Assembly (NCBI GenBank): GCA_021792185.1
Contig: JAJYVD010000009.1
Coordinates: 1-58,845 of the forward strand
DNA: 58,845 bases
Source of the DNA: Nitrospirota bacterium
Lineage (GTDB): Bacteria; Nitrospirota; Thermodesulfovibrionia; Thermodesulfovibrionales; Dissulfurispiraceae
Direction of reading: 5' to 3'
The notes under the pieces: model-generated
Told to the model about the DNA's origin: nothing
The model's database searches: none
Seen by the model: the letters and a program-made list of their open reading frames with translations, nothing else
Part shown: positions 14,361-24,406 of the stretch, piece by piece
How the letters are laid out: every line of letters starts with the position of its first letter
Numbering within the stretch: the first letter of the stretch is position 1
Program-made: the position numbers and the translations under genes

Positions 14361-15278
14361 ATGGAAAACATCGAAGATATAAAAAGAAAAATAGCAAAAA
14401 GAAAATTTTACAATAAACTATTCGCGATAATCGGATTGATGTCCACAATGGTAGGGCTGGCTCTGCTCGTTACGTTATTCGCAGATCTTGCTATAGACGG
14501 GACACCGAGATTAAGCTTTAAGTTTTTCACGTCATTCCCGTCCCGTTTCCCGGACGAAGCCGGAATTCTCTCGGCATGGGTAGGCACATGCCTTGTAATG
14601 TTCGTAACGGCCTCAGCCGCAATACCCCTCGGCATAGGGGCCGGAATCTATCTCGAAGAATACGCGAGGAAAAATTGGCTTACCCATATCATCGAGATAA
14701 ATATCAACAACCTTGCCGGAGTGCCTTCGATTATTTACGGTCTCCTGGCTCTCAGTCTTTTTGTCTATTTCTTTAAATTCGGAGAGAGCGTCCTTACAGC
14801 AGGACTCGCGCTGGCGCTTCTTATACTCCCAATGATAATAATGGCAACGAGAGAGGCGATAAGGGCGATACCCAACTCTATAAGAGAGGCTTCATACGCG
14901 CTCGGCGCTACAAAATGGCAGACGGTCATAAACCATATTATCCCCTATTCCACCGGAGGCATCCTTACAGGCATAATCATAGGGCTTTCGAGGGCTATTG
15001 GAGAAACCGCCCCGATCATCACTGTAGGCGCTTTGACGTTTATCGCATTCCTGCCCCCATCTCCGGTCGGAGGGGATTTTCCTTTCATCAACTTCAAATG
15101 GCTTCTTGCCCCGTTTACGGTAATGCCCATTCAGATGTTCAACTGGGTGTCGAGGCCGCAGCAGGCATTTCATCTCAACGCCGCGGCTGCAGGCATGATA
15201 TTACTCGTAATGACCATGGTAATGAACGCGATCGCGATATACATAAGATACAAATTCAGAAAAAAGATAAAGTGGTAA
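14361..15278 (+). CDS. pstA: Phosphate ABC transporter permease PstA
   Basis: A 305-aa permease partner of PstC, 23 bp downstream. An N-terminal cytoplasmic stretch is followed by about six membrane segments. The EAA motif is REASYALGATKWQTVINHIIP, and IGETAPIITVGA is typical of PstA. Confidence 0.93.
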   Translation: MENIEDIKRKIAKRKFYNKLFAIIGLMSTMVGLALLVTLFADLAIDGTPRLSFKFFTSFPSRFPDEAGILSAWVGTCLVMFVTASAAIPLGIGAGIYLEEYARKNWLTHIIEININNLAGVPSIIYGLLALSLFVYFFKFGESVLTAGLALALLILPMIIMATREAIRAIPNSIREASYALGATKWQTVINHIIPYSTGGILTGIIIGLSRAIGETAPIITVGALTFIAFLPPSPVGGDFPFINFKWLLAPFTVMPIQMFNWVSRPQQAFHLNAAAAGMILLVMTMVMNAIAIYIRYKFRKKIKW

Positions 15279-15287
15279 GGAGCGCAA

Positions 15288-16067
15288 ATGTCCATAAATA
15301 TTTCTGAGAATTTAAAGGCCGAGGTTAAAAACTTAAACTTCCATTACGGCGATGTGCATGCCCTGAAAAACATAAACCTGCCTGTCTCGGAAAAAAAGAT
15401 TACCGCGCTTATAGGCCCTTCGGGCTGCGGCAAGACAACCCTTCTCAGGTGCTTCAACCGCATGCACGACCTTTACCCTCACAACAGGTATGAAGGAGAG
15501 ATTATCCTTCATCCGGAGAATATAAACATAACAGGCGAGGAGATAGACCCCATCGAGGTAAGAATGCGTATAAGCATGGTCTTTCAAAAACCGAACCCCT
15601 TTCCTAAATCCATATACGAGAATGTGGCTTACGGTCTAAGGGTGAGAGGCGTCAATAAAAAGAGCATTCTCGATGAAAAGGTGGAGACGTCGTTAAGAAG
15701 ATCGGCCTTATGGGAAGAGGCGAAAGACAGGCTCTATGAGTCTGCGTTCGATATGTCGGGAGGGCAGCAGCAGAGGCTGTGCATAGCGCGGGCGCTCGCC
15801 ACGGATCCCGAAATACTGCTTTTCGACGAACCGACATCGGCCCTCGACCCCATCTCCACTGCAAAAATAGAAGAGCTTATGTTAAGCTTGAAAAAGCAAA
15901 TCACGATACTTATCGTTACGCACAACATGCAGCAGGCTGCGCGGATATCGGATTATACAGGGTTCATGATGCTCGGGGAATTGATAGAGTTCGACAAGAC
16001 GGATAAAATGTTTACTTCTCCTTCTGAAAAGCTGACTGAAGATTATATAACAGGGAGGTTCGGATAA
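15288..16067 (+). CDS. pstB: Phosphate ABC transporter ATPase PstB
   Basis: A 259-aa cytoplasmic ATPase. Walker [10 protein letters not shown] (about 42-50), Q-loop [13 protein letters not shown] signature MSGGQQQRL, Walker [13 protein letters not shown] and the H-loop THNM are all present. FQKPNPFP and NRMHDLYP are PstB hallmarks. The stop overlaps the phoU start (TAATG). Confidence 0.96.
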   Translation: MSINISENLKAEVKNLNFHYGDVHALKNINLPVSEKKITALIGPSGCGKTTLLRCFNRMHDLYPHNRYEGEIILHPENINITGEEIDPIEVRMRISMVFQKPNPFPKSIYENVAYGLRVRGVNKKSILDEKVETSLRRSALWEEAKDRLYESAFDMSGGQQQRLCIARALATDPEILLFDEPTSALDPISTAKIEELMLSLKKQITILIVTHNMQQAARISDYTGFMMLGELIEFDKTDKMFTSPSEKLTEDYITGRFG

Positions 16068-16732
16068 TGGCTATTCTCGATGCGGAACTGATGCATCTTA
16101 AGGAACTGGTTCTCAAAATGGGCGCGATGGTTGAAGGCTCGATCAGGGATTCGGTAAACGCCCTTGTGGAAAGGAACGACGAACTGGCCAACGCGGTCAT
16201 AGAAAAAGATCATCAGGTAAACGCGTTTGACGTTCAAATAGACGAGGAGTGCATCAGGCTGCTCGCTTTAATGCAGCCCATGGCCGGGGATTTGAGATTC
16301 ATTACTACTACCATGAAGATAACCACAGACCTCGAAAGAATGGGCGACCAGGCGGTCAATATTGCCGAGAGGGCGCTGGAACTGAATAAAGAGCCTATCT
16401 TGAAACCTTATATCGATATCCCACATATGAGCAGAATAGCACAGGGAATGACGAGAGACGCCCTCGACGCATTCGTAAGACGGGATAAAAAACTCGCGAC
16501 CGATGTGATAATGAGGGATGATGAGGTCGATGACCTGAAGTTCGGCATTTTCGAAGAACTCATCTCTTATATGGTGAAAGATCCAAACACCGTATCGCGG
16601 GCAATGAGAATAAGTTTCGTCGCACAGTATTTGGAAAGAATTGCTGACCACGCGACCAATATCGCGGAAATGGTAATTTACCTTGTTGCGGGCAAGATCA
16701 TACGGCACATGGCGCCGCCGATGGAACAATAA
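16067..16732 (+). CDS. phoU: Phosphate signalling protein PhoU
   Basis: A 221-aa protein of two three-helix PhoU repeats. Metal-binding E/D motifs occur in each half (DLERMGDQAVNIAERA and YLERIADHATNIAEMV). It links PstB activity to the PhoR kinase and dampens the Pho response. PhoR/PhoB themselves are not in the window. Confidence 0.95.
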   Translation: MAILDAELMHLKELVLKMGAMVEGSIRDSVNALVERNDELANAVIEKDHQVNAFDVQIDEECIRLLALMQPMAGDLRFITTTMKITTDLERMGDQAVNIAERALELNKEPILKPYIDIPHMSRIAQGMTRDALDAFVRRDKKLATDVIMRDDEVDDLKFGIFEELISYMVKDPNTVSRAMRISFVAQYLERIADHATNIAEMVIYLVAGKIIRHMAPPMEQ

Positions 16733-16778
16733 AGCAACTGTTATCTATCCAGCACTTCTCTTGCCTTTCCGAGAAGCT

Positions 16779-17228
16779 TCATTGCAATTGCTTTACGAAC
16801 GCCTTTCCCGTTGCGCTGTAAAATACTACCTTAATGCCGTAATCTGGATGAGTAAACTCCCTTACGATAGGAATGCCGTAACCGCCCAGTATCTCCTTCG
16901 CTATCCTTATGTTCTCCCTGCCGACGTCGAGGTGATCTCCGAGACCTTTAATCACACGCCCTCCCCCAAATAACTTTGCTTTGATGTTACGGACATCGAT
17001 GCCGGCTTTTATAAATCCCGAGACAAGACTTTCTACGGACTCGGAGCCGCAGTATAAGGGATTTTTTATGCCGTCCGTAATATCCGGAAGCATAAAATGG
17101 TTCATCCCGCCTATCCCGAGTTCCCCGTCCCATAAACAGACGGCCACGCAGGAACCGAGCACGGTCTCAAGTACTGCCGGTTTGTCGGATACTACTATGT
17201 CTCCAATATTTAAAATTATGCGCTTCAT
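16779..17228 (-). CDS. cheD: Chemoreceptor glutamine deamidase CheD
   Basis: A 149-aa enzyme that deamidates receptor glutamines. The catalytic Cys27 in LGSCVAV and His44 in GGMNHFMLP are present, with KLFGGG further on. It is the last gene of the leftward chemotaxis operon, overlapping cheR by 4 bp (ATGA). No cheC or cheB is seen. Confidence 0.9.
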   Translation of the reverse strand: MKRIILNIGDIVVSDKPAVLETVLGSCVAVCLWDGELGIGGMNHFMLPDITDGIKNPLYCGSESVESLVSGFIKAGIDVRNIKAKLFGGGRVIKGLGDHLDVGRENIRIAKEILGGYGIPIVREFTHPDYGIKVVFYSATGKAFVKQLQ

Positions 17229-18163
17229 TGTTTCTTATACACGGTTATATATGCCGGTTTAAATTTACCGTTGCCGAGCATTGTCTCCGAATGCCCGAGG
17301 AAAAGATATCCGTTATCCGACAGGTGGCGGTGAAACATCGACAGCACATGCCGTTTCATATGCTCGTCGAAATATATCATCACGTTCCTGCAGAATATAA
17401 CGTCAAACTCCCTGCTGAACGGGTACGTCTCATCTTTGAGATTCAATCTCCTGAACCGTATCATATCCCTCACAAAATCCTTCACCTTAATCATCCCTGC
17501 ATGCTCTCCGGTGCCTCGAAGAAAATATCCTCCCAATAAAGGGAGCGGGGTATCGTCAGGAAGCTCCTCATATTCGTATATGCCGGTCTGGCCGGTCTCG
17601 AGCGCCTTTGTGGATATATCAGTGGCAAGCACCTTTATGTTCCAGCCCGATATGCCGCTCATAGCCTCGGACACGGCTATGGCTATGGAATAAGGCTCCT
17701 CTCCAGTGGAGCATCCCGCGCTCCATATCCTAATAGCCTTTTCAAGCGACTTAGTTCCGGCCACATCAGGGATCACTTTGTTTTTCAGATATTCGAAATG
17801 ATACTGCTCCCTGAAAAATTTGGTAGTGTTTGTGGATATGCAATTAAGCATTTCGACCAGTTCTTGATTATCGCTCTTAACCTTCTTGTAATATTCGGAA
17901 AAGCACTGCATGCCGAATTTTTTGAGTCTCTTTGCGAGACGCGAAGCCAGCAGACCCTTTTTCCGCTCATCCAGTTTTATTCCTGATGTTGTGTTGATGA
18001 GGTCCGAAAAGAGATGAAATATTTCGTCGCTGACGGACAATTCAGGGGGGACAAAGGATGGGGAGAGAGGGTCAGGGGAGAACTGACCCGAAACCTTTGT
18101 CCCGCGCCTTTCTTCATTAGTATAAAAAACTCCATCTAAATCAGAACTCCTCGAATCCGCCAT
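17225..18163 (-). CDS. cheR: Chemotaxis protein methyltransferase CheR
   Basis: A 312-aa SAM-dependent methyltransferase for receptor glutamates. ATG 18163, preceded by GGAGAAAAG and overlapping the receptor stop by 23 bp, is preferred to the longer frame. After a Pro/Ser-rich linker the CheR N-domain begins at [19 protein letters not shown]. The SAM site is [16 protein letters not shown], and NVMIYFD is also typical. Confidence 0.92.
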   Translation of the reverse strand: MADSRSSDLDGVFYTNEERRGTKVSGQFSPDPLSPSFVPPELSVSDEIFHLFSDLINTTSGIKLDERKKGLLASRLAKRLKKFGMQCFSEYYKKVKSDNQELVEMLNCISTNTTKFFREQYHFEYLKNKVIPDVAGTKSLEKAIRIWSAGCSTGEEPYSIAIAVSEAMSGISGWNIKVLATDISTKALETGQTGIYEYEELPDDTPLPLLGGYFLRGTGEHAGMIKVKDFVRDMIRFRRLNLKDETYPFSREFDVIFCRNVMIYFDEHMKRHVLSMFHRHLSDNGYLFLGHSETMLGNGKFKPAYITVYKKQ

Positions 18164-19847
18164 TCGTCTTTTCTCCGGACGCAAGGGCTGTCCTGGATTT
18201 CTCAATTCCGTAAGCAGGGGCATGAGGTGAAGTCTTTGCCGTCTCCCGTGAACCCAAAGCCCGCGCAATCTTTTTTACGGCAGGCGCATACAGCCTCGTC
18301 TCTCTTTTAATCCCTCTCTCAACATAAACTTCTTCATCAACCTTGAAAAACGATATTAAGTTAAGCAGCTCTTTCGCCTGCGCTGCAAGTTCTTCAGCCG
18401 ATGCGGATGTCTCTTCAACAAGGGATGCGTTTTGCTGTGTTGCCTGATCTATCTGCGTTACCGCGCTGTTCACCTGATTGATGCCGGATGCCTGCTCTCC
18501 TGCAGCCGCTGCCACTTCATCCATTAAGTCTGCCACTTTCTTTACGCTTACCCCTATGTCGTCGAGTTTCTTGCTCAATTCCTGCGCAAGCTGCACTCCC
18601 CTTCCGGTCTTCTCTACGCTGTCCTCTATCAATCCGGTTATCTCTTTTGCAGACTGAGATGCCCTCTGCGCGAGGTTCCTTATTTCGGATGCCACTACGG
18701 CAAATCCCTTGCCGTGCTCTCCTGCCCTCGCCGCTTCTACTGCGGCGTTCAATGCAAGCAGGTTCGTCTGGAATGCTATCTCTTCTATTACGTTGGATAT
18801 GTTGGCTATCTTGCTCGATGATTTGTTTATTTCGTCCATTGCGTTTATGGTGTCGCCCATGACTATGCTTCCGGATTCGGCTATGCCTTTTGTATTCTGG
18901 GCAAGTTTGTTCGCTTCCCTGGCGTTCTCGGCCGTCTGTTTTATGGACGCCGACATCTCTTCCATTGTGGCGGATGTCTCTTCTATGGACGCGGCCTGCT
19001 CGGTTATCCTCTGTGAAAAGTTCTGGTTCGCTTCCGCTATCTGATCCGCTGCCGTTGACACCTGTCCAGATGCCTCCTTTGTCTGGGTGATTATGCTTTT
19101 GACTTTGCCGACCATTGCCTTAAAGCTGGATGCCATATCGCTTATTTCGTCATTTGTATGAATGTCCACGCCTTTTGTCAGATCGCCTGTTGCCGTTGTG
19201 TCTACCCAGCCGGAGATATTGTCGAGGTTCTTCTTAATCGGCCTTGCCAGAAACAGAACAGAGCCTGAAATCAGGGAGCCGAGTATGAGGGCATAAACGA
19301 GCAAAGATGTCGTGCCCATGCTGTCCTGCATCGCCTTCATGCTTGTTATATCCCTGTCTATAAGCTTCTTGACGCCGAGTCTCATATCGGTCAATGCCTC
19401 TTGAGTCGTTATTAAGTTGGGCTTTGTCTCTTCTTCGTAAACCTTCCTCGCAACGTCCGCCTTGTTTTCTTTCATTAAGGCGATTATCTTAGGGGCTGTC
19501 GCATGGAACTTCTTATGAGGTTCTTCTATTCTCCTGAACGCGTCTTCCAGTTCCTTGGGCGGTTTATAACCGTAATACCACTTGCCGAGATTGCACTGAG
19601 TGTGATCTATCTGTCCTTTAAATTCCTTATTGAGCATCATAGTGCCTACGGCAAGGCCCTCCGCCCATTTAAAGTGGTCTATGGTTACTGAGCCTAAAAG
19701 GGCCTGAAGTTCGGGATACTCCTGAACCGCGTTAAGCTGCGCCTTTGTGCTTTTAATGCTCGCCTGGAAAAATATCGCGAGGCCTATGAGCACCGCGGTC
19801 AATACCCCTATGCCGATATACAATTTTTTTGAAATAGTCATTCTCAT
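18141..19847 (-). CDS. Methyl-accepting chemotaxis protein with CZB-like sensor
   Basis: A 568-aa receptor. ATG 19847 has AAGGAGG at good spacing. TM1 is about residues 8-28, the periplasmic sensor 29-190, TM2 is [20 protein letters not shown], then HAMP and the cytoplasmic hairpin with its tip [22 protein letters not shown]. The sensor carries His58 (HFKW), Cys85 in [10 protein letters not shown], and His111/His115, the 3His-1Cys pattern of chemoreceptor zinc-binding (CZB) domains. CZB is usually cytoplasmic, so the external location is notable. The signal may be zinc or an oxidant (inference). Confidence 0.9.
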   Translation of the reverse strand: MRMTISKKLYIGIGVLTAVLIGLAIFFQASIKSTKAQLNAVQEYPELQALLGSVTIDHFKWAEGLAVGTMMLNKEFKGQIDHTQCNLGKWYYGYKPPKELEDAFRRIEEPHKKFHATAPKIIALMKENKADVARKVYEEETKPNLITTQEALTDMRLGVKKLIDRDITSMKAMQDSMGTTSLLVYALILGSLISGSVLFLARPIKKNLDNISGWVDTTATGDLTKGVDIHTNDEISDMASSFKAMVGKVKSIITQTKEASGQVSTAADQIAEANQNFSQRITEQAASIEETSATMEEMSASIKQTAENAREANKLAQNTKGIAESGSIVMGDTINAMDEINKSSSKIANISNVIEEIAFQTNLLALNAAVEAARAGEHGKGFAVVASEIRNLAQRASQSAKEITGLIEDSVEKTGRGVQLAQELSKKLDDIGVSVKKVADLMDEVAAAAGEQASGINQVNSAVTQIDQATQQNASLVEETSASAEELAAQAKELLNLISFFKVDEEVYVERGIKRETRLYAPAVKKIARALGSRETAKTSPHAPAYGIEKSRTALASGEKTNGGFEEF

Positions 19848-19863
19848 GATAAACCTCCTTATC

Positions 19864-19975
19864 AATCGTTATAGCGTTATAGTGTTGAGCGTTATTGCGT
19901 TTAGAAATTCTATTTTTATTTTCTTTCACGCTATAACCCTCTACGCTTTACGCTATAACGCTTCCGTTAATTGTT
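19864..19975. repeat. Short tandem array, inverted pair (GCGTTATA type)
   Basis: Units like AGCGTTATA run one way (19868-19900) and their complements (CGCTATAAC, CTTTACGC) the other way (19928-19967), forming a possible hairpin between the receptor and cheW genes. The same family recurs at 20466-20555 and 24843-24932. Confidence 0.75.
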
Positions 19976-20453
19976 CGTTTACTATCGACGCTTCTTCTTC
20001 CGTGAGAACTTTATTTATGTCGAGTATAAGCACCAGCCTGTCGCTGACCTTACCCATGCCTTGAATGAAGTCGGTTCTAATCTGCGAACCGAATGACGGG
20101 GTTGCCGAAACCGATTCTTTAGGCATGTGCATCACATCCGAAACCGAATCCACTATAATGCCCATAACGCCCCCTGAAAATTCCGTAACAATAACGCATG
20201 TATGTTTTCTATATCCCTCCGACGCCATCCCGAACTTCAGTTTTAAATCCACGACCGGTATGATGGTGCCCCTAAGGTTTATCACGCCCTTAAAGAATTC
20301 CGGCAGATGCGGCACATGCGTAATGCTTGCCATCTCTATAATCTCCTGCACATTAAGGGCATCGACCGCGTATTCTTCGTTGTTCAGGCCGAACGTAACA
20401 TACTGCCGTCCTTCTACAACCTCTCCCAAACTTGTTGCCGCCAAAGCATCCAT
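19953..20453 (-). CDS. cheW: Chemotaxis adaptor CheW
   Basis: A 166-aa SH3-like coupling protein joining receptors to CheA. Core: FGLNNEEYAVDALNVQEI, then INLRGTIIPVVDLKLKFGM and VDSVSDV. The last residues are encoded by the edge of a repeat array. It lies between cheA and the receptor gene, within the same operon. Confidence 0.93.
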   Translation of the reverse strand: MDALAATSLGEVVEGRQYVTFGLNNEEYAVDALNVQEIIEMASITHVPHLPEFFKGVINLRGTIIPVVDLKLKFGMASEGYRKHTCVIVTEFSGGVMGIIVDSVSDVMHMPKESVSATPSFGSQIRTDFIQGMGKVSDRLVLILDINKVLTEEEASIVNEQLTEAL

Positions 20454-20465
20454 AAAGACCTCCTC

Positions 20466-20555
20466 TTGCGTAATGCGTTATAGCGTTGTGCGTTATAGCG
20501 CAAGGGTTTTCTCCATAATCTCTATAACCCTATAACGCTTTACGCTATAACGTTT
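20466..20555. repeat. Short tandem array, inverted pair, overlapping the cheA 3' end
   Basis: GCGTTATAG-type units and their reverse complements flank a short spacer. The right half encodes the last ~20 residues of CheA (RYSVKRYRVIE...), so the array has extended the protein. Confidence 0.72.
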
Positions 20556-22703
20556 TTTCGCCATTTCTACGATGCCCGGCACATCGAGAACCAGCGCCAC
20601 CTTGCCGTCGCCTAAAATGGTTCCGCCCGCTACATCGCATATTTGCGGCATAGCCTTGCCTAAGTTTTTTAAAACCACCTGCTGTTCCCCCAGAAGCTCG
20701 TCAGCAAGGAGGCTGTATTTTATGCCGTCATGCACTGTAACCACTACAATCGCCTCCCATGGGTCTTTTTTCCACGGGGTTATGCCTAAAATCTCATAAA
20801 GCCTGAGAAGTGGAATATATTCGCCCCTCACATTTACCACCTCTCCTTTTTCGCCGAGCGTCTTTACGTCATCGCGGCGCGGCCTGAGGGACTCCACAAC
20901 CGATGTTATAGGTATCACAAAAACCTCTTCGCCTACGATCACCGTAAGGCCGTCTATAATTGCGAGCGTGAGCGGAAGTTTAATAGACATCGTAGTTCCC
21001 TCATTCTCCTTAGTTTTGATGTAAACCTTACCGTTGAGGAACTCTATATTTCTCTTCACAACATCCATTCCGACCCCTCTGCCGGATACGTCCGTTACGG
21101 CGTCGGCAGTTGAAAAGCCGGGCATGAATATGAGGTTGTAAATCTGTTCGTCGGCAAGGCTGTGCGCATTCGTTATAATCCCCTTTGAGACGGCTTTTTC
21201 GACTATCTTTTCCTTATTAAGCCCCCTGCCGTTGTCCTCTACGTCTATGTAAACGGAGTCTCCCATCTGATAGGCGCTGAGGTGGATCGTCCCTTTTTCG
21301 GACTTTCCTTTTTTCATCCTTTCTTCAGGGGTTTCGATCCCGTGGTCTATGGCGTTGCGGATAAGATGCACCAGCGGATCGGCTATCTTCTCGATCACGC
21401 CTTTGTCGAGCTCCGTGTCTTCACCGGTGATGATCAGCTCTATATTCTTGTTCTTGCTCTCGGAAAGCTCCCGCACGAGCCTCATGAAACGCTGAAATAC
21501 CTCTCCTACCGGCAGCATACGCAGAGACATGGCGCTTTCCTGAATATCCTTCCCTATCCGCTGGAGCTGGGAAAAGAGCGCCTCCATATTTTGCGCTGAA
21601 TTATGCGTCATGAGAGATCCGTTTTTACCGTTGCCGCCATTATCCGTTACCGACAACCAATTGCCGCCTTGAAGGGCCTGCTGGAACATAGAGTGTATTA
21701 TTACCATCTCTCCAACGATGTTTATAAGGTGATCGAGCTTGCCGAGATCGACCCTGATGGTGGACGAAACAGATTTTTTAAAAGAATCCGTCTTGATGTT
21801 TCTCTGTTTCTCCAGCGCCTTCTCCACATCGACAGGAGAAACTTTGCCCTGTTCTGCAAGTATCTCGCCCAATCTTTTTTGGCTTTTCAAGGCATCCTCC
21901 ACATCTTCTGCCTTTACAACGCCTTCATCTATAAGCATCTTGCCTATAAAAGGCACGTCCTTTCCCGGGGTTGCTACAGGGAATATCTTTATCTCGCTTC
22001 CTTCTTCCACAAACTCGAAAACCTTTCTTATATCGGCTTCATCCCTGTTTGTTTTAAGAAGAATATCCCATCTCAAGTAAAGGTTTTCGGGGTCCAGTTC
22101 CGACAGCCCCGGAACCGTATCCGTATTGGCGGTTATATGCACGATCTCCCCTATATCCTTAAGGTCTTCTATTATCATCGAGGGGTCTATTCCCCTCTTG
22201 AAAAGGTCGGGGTTGGGAATGAAGATGACCTTAAATGTTTTGAGTCCGGAGCTTTGACTTCGGGGTTCCGCTGTTTTGTCCTTTTCTGTCCGTGAACTCT
22301 TAACTCTTAACTCTAAACTCCGGCCTTTTATCTCTTCCATCCGTTTCAACAGACCCTCGCACCTGCCGAAGTCAAATTCCATTTCGGACGCCACGGCCTC
22401 TACCATCTCTTTTATCAGGTCGGTCGCTCCTAGGAGCACGTTTATTAACGCCTTTTCCGGAGTAATTTTATTCTCCCGCACCATATCGAGAATCTCTTCC
22501 AATCCGTGCGTGAATTTTGAAATGTCCGTCAGCCCTATAGAGCCGCTGGAGCCTTTGATTGTGTGGGCTGCCCTGAAAATGGTATCGATAAGCTCTTTGT
22601 CTCCGGGAGATTTTTCGATCCGCAGAAGCCCGTCCTCGAGCTCCGCGATCCTCTCCGTCGCCTCATCCACGAAAATGCCGTACAGTTTTTTAAAATCTAC
22701 CAT
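20493..22703 (-). CDS. cheA: Chemotaxis histidine kinase CheA
   Basis: A 736-aa kinase: HPt domain with His47 in AAHTIKGSSGS, a linker, dimerisation domain, HATPase (HLIRNAIDHGIETPEER, DNGRGL, GRGVGMDVVK) and C-terminal CheW-like domain. The linker contains a duplicated helical unit (about residues 255-295: GVVKAEDVEDALKSQKRLGE then GKVSPVDVEKALEKQ) resembling the type II secretion ATPase N-domain, which is unusual in CheA. An in-frame heptamer array encodes about residues 130-140 (22293-22320), and another array extends the C-terminus. Confidence 0.93.
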   Translation of the reverse strand: MVDFKKLYGIFVDEATERIAELEDGLLRIEKSPGDKELIDTIFRAAHTIKGSSGSIGLTDISKFTHGLEEILDMVRENKITPEKALINVLLGATDLIKEMVEAVASEMEFDFGRCEGLLKRMEEIKGRSLELRVKSSRTEKDKTAEPRSQSSGLKTFKVIFIPNPDLFKRGIDPSMIIEDLKDIGEIVHITANTDTVPGLSELDPENLYLRWDILLKTNRDEADIRKVFEFVEEGSEIKIFPVATPGKDVPFIGKMLIDEGVVKAEDVEDALKSQKRLGEILAEQGKVSPVDVEKALEKQRNIKTDSFKKSVSSTIRVDLGKLDHLINIVGEMVIIHSMFQQALQGGNWLSVTDNGGNGKNGSLMTHNSAQNMEALFSQLQRIGKDIQESAMSLRMLPVGEVFQRFMRLVRELSESKNKNIELIITGEDTELDKGVIEKIADPLVHLIRNAIDHGIETPEERMKKGKSEKGTIHLSAYQMGDSVYIDVEDNGRGLNKEKIVEKAVSKGIITNAHSLADEQIYNLIFMPGFSTADAVTDVSGRGVGMDVVKRNIEFLNGKVYIKTKENEGTTMSIKLPLTLAIIDGLTVIVGEEVFVIPITSVVESLRPRRDDVKTLGEKGEVVNVRGEYIPLLRLYEILGITPWKKDPWEAIVVVTVHDGIKYSLLADELLGEQQVVLKNLGKAMPQICDVAGGTILGDGKVALVLDVPGIVEMAKKRYSVKRYRVIEIMEKTLAL
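22293..22320. repeat. In-frame heptamer array in cheA
   Basis: Four units of AACTCTT/AACTCTA encode LELRVKS-like residues in the linker after the HPt domain. This is the same family as the array at 7638-7702 in the ATPase gene. Confidence 0.75.
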
Positions 22704-22734
22704 CCTCGTCCCCCGCTATGTTTCAAGCACAGAT

Positions 22735-23103
22735 CTACACCGTTGCGCCGGCCTCGACCGCTCTAAACGAGTCATCGACCGCAACGTCTCTTTTGCCGTT
22801 CACAAACTTAATAAAATTATTGGCTTCGATTAATTCCGTCGTCTTTTTAAATATCTCAGGGCAGGCCCCCGTCAATGTCAGGCATTTTTTCAACCTGGCC
22901 AGCCTGCCGCATGTCGTGGAAAAAAGCTGAAGACAATCCTCGTCTATCTCCGTTACTTTCTCGAAATCAACCACCACATGTTCCGCGTTGTCGAGGGATA
23001 CCATTAACGCCTCTTTAAGCCCTCCTGCATGTTCGGCGGTCAGTTCGCCGTCAAAGGTCAAGACGCCGAAATCGCCCGATTTTTCAAACCTGAAATTCAA
23101 CAT
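22735..23103 (-). CDS. STAS-domain protein (chemotaxis-associated)
   Basis: A 122-aa anti-sigma-antagonist-like fold (LTFDGELTAEHAGGLKEAL, VVVDFEKVTEIDEDCLQLF). The usual phosphorylatable DSxG serine is replaced (DEDC), so classical kinase control is unlikely. STAS proteins next to cheA and cheY are common, and a role in array signalling is inferred. Confidence 0.8.
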   Translation of the reverse strand: MLNFRFEKSGDFGVLTFDGELTAEHAGGLKEALMVSLDNAEHVVVDFEKVTEIDEDCLQLFSTTCGRLARLKKCLTLTGACPEIFKKTTELIEANNFIKFVNGKRDVAVDDSFRAVEAGATV

Positions 23104-23116
23104 TTTTCGACTCCTT

Positions 23117-23482
23117 TCATTTCGCGAATTTTTTGACTACGTCTATAAGCTGTTCCGGCGTAAAAGGCTTTACGATCCATCCGCTCGCGCCGGCCTGTTT
23201 GCCTTCCTGTTTCTTGGATTCCTGAGACTCAGTGGTCAGCATAACTATGGGCGTAAACCTGTATCCGGATGAACTACGGAACTGCTTTATGAATTCGATC
23301 CCGTCCATCTCCGGCATATTAAGGTCGGTCAACACCATCTCTATCTTCGTTCCGTTCAACTTGTTCAGAGCGTCCTTGCCGTTAACGGCGTCTATGACAT
23401 CGTAGCCCGCATCCTTGAGGGCAAAGGAAACCAACTGCCTCATGGACGCCGAATCATCGACTATAAGCACGGTCTTTGACAT
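23117..23482 (-). CDS. cheY: Chemotaxis response regulator CheY
   Basis: A 121-aa single receiver domain. ATG 23482 has GAGGAGGTGG upstream. Acidic pair in VDDSAS, phosphoacceptor Asp in LTDLNMPEMDG, Thr in VMLTTES and Lys in VKPF are present. It transmits CheA phosphorylation to the flagellar or pilus motor. Confidence 0.94.
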   Translation of the reverse strand: MSKTVLIVDDSASMRQLVSFALKDAGYDVIDAVNGKDALNKLNGTKIEMVLTDLNMPEMDGIEFIKQFRSSSGYRFTPIVMLTTESQESKKQEGKQAGASGWIVKPFTPEQLIDVVKKFAK

Positions 23483-23499
23483 TGCCTCCACCTCCTCTT

Positions 23500-23691
23500 T
23501 CATTGCTCCATCGGCGCGCTGCTCCCGCATTCCGGGCCCATCGCCTTTCTGAATATGGTTTCATATATCGGGCACACCTTGAAATCTTTTTTCGAACAAT
23601 AGTTCTCTCTTTCCTTTATGCTCGGGACATAAGGCGTTTCGTATGCCGTACATACGCCTACATAAACGTCATTATGAAACGGACAGCCCAT
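23500..23691 (-). CDS. Small Cys-rich protein, CP(H/F) family, in chemotaxis operon
   Basis: A 63-aa protein with GCPFHND, VCTAYETPYVPS, NYC and VCPIYE, the same spacing as the Pho-island proteins at 290 and 11870. GGGGG precedes the start. Four conserved cysteines could bind Fe-S or zinc. It sits between the split MCP and cheY, so it may modulate receptor signalling; this is inference only. Confidence 0.65.
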   Translation of the reverse strand: MGCPFHNDVYVGVCTAYETPYVPSIKERENYCSKKDFKVCPIYETIFRKAMGPECGSSAPMEQ

Positions 23692-23701
23692 CAATCCCCC
23701 G

Positions 23702-24406
23702 CTATTTAAAAATCATGACATTGCCTGTTTCGGCGGCGTCCGAAAAATCCCTATTTGCGCCGTAACCGAGAGCGTCCCGCATAACCTTTCTTTCCGACTC
23801 CATCGTATACATCCTTTCAAGCCACTCTCTATTACCGTCGCCTTCCCATGCGTGAATTTTTTCGCTCATATTTTTCGCCTTCTGTATCAACTCTTCCAGT
23901 TCCCCCTTAAATGCCGCAAGCGGCTCTATCACATGCTCTATGCGCTGGCGCGTTATGTCCTGAAACTGCATGGAAACGACTATGCCGCTTATGTCCTTCG
24001 CGAGGGACACTGTCTCGGCGCCGAGTTCGTCGAGCTGCTTTTTCAGGTCGGTTACGGTATCGTCTATCTTCTTCAGGGTATGATCGACAACCTTTTCTGC
24101 CTCTAAAGACATGGAACTGCTTTCCGCCGAGCTTTTTTCTGTCTTCGCGTAAATGCCCTTGATGTCGACGCCTACTTTTGTGATCAGTTTTTTTATCTCA
24201 TCCGCCGCCGTGTTTGACCTTTCCGACAGTTTCCTTACCTCATCCGCCACTATGGAAAAGCCCCTTCCGTGTTCTCCGGCCCTTGCCGCTTCGATGGCCG
24301 CGTTGAGCGCAAGCAGGTTGGTCTGGTCCGCTATATACTCTATCTCGGTCACTATCTTTTTTATGTTCTCTGCATCGTCCATTATAGTTTCCATTTCCTT
24401 AAGCAT
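23702..24406 (-). CDS. Cytoplasmic MCP signalling domain
   Basis: A 234-aa protein starting just before the receptor hairpin tip ([27 protein letters not shown]) and continuing into a long coiled coil. It lacks any sensor or membrane segment of its own. Its ATG overlaps the end of the preceding two-TM gene by 25 bp in another frame. It may assemble with that protein or be produced as a frameshift fusion. Confidence 0.85.
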   Translation of the reverse strand: MLKEMETIMDDAENIKKIVTEIEYIADQTNLLALNAAIEAARAGEHGRGFSIVADEVRKLSERSNTAADEIKKLITKVGVDIKGIYAKTEKSSAESSSMSLEAEKVVDHTLKKIDDTVTDLKKQLDELGAETVSLAKDISGIVVSMQFQDITRQRIEHVIEPLAAFKGELEELIQKAKNMSEKIHAWEGDGNREWLERMYTMESERKVMRDALGYGANRDFSDAAETGNVMIFK

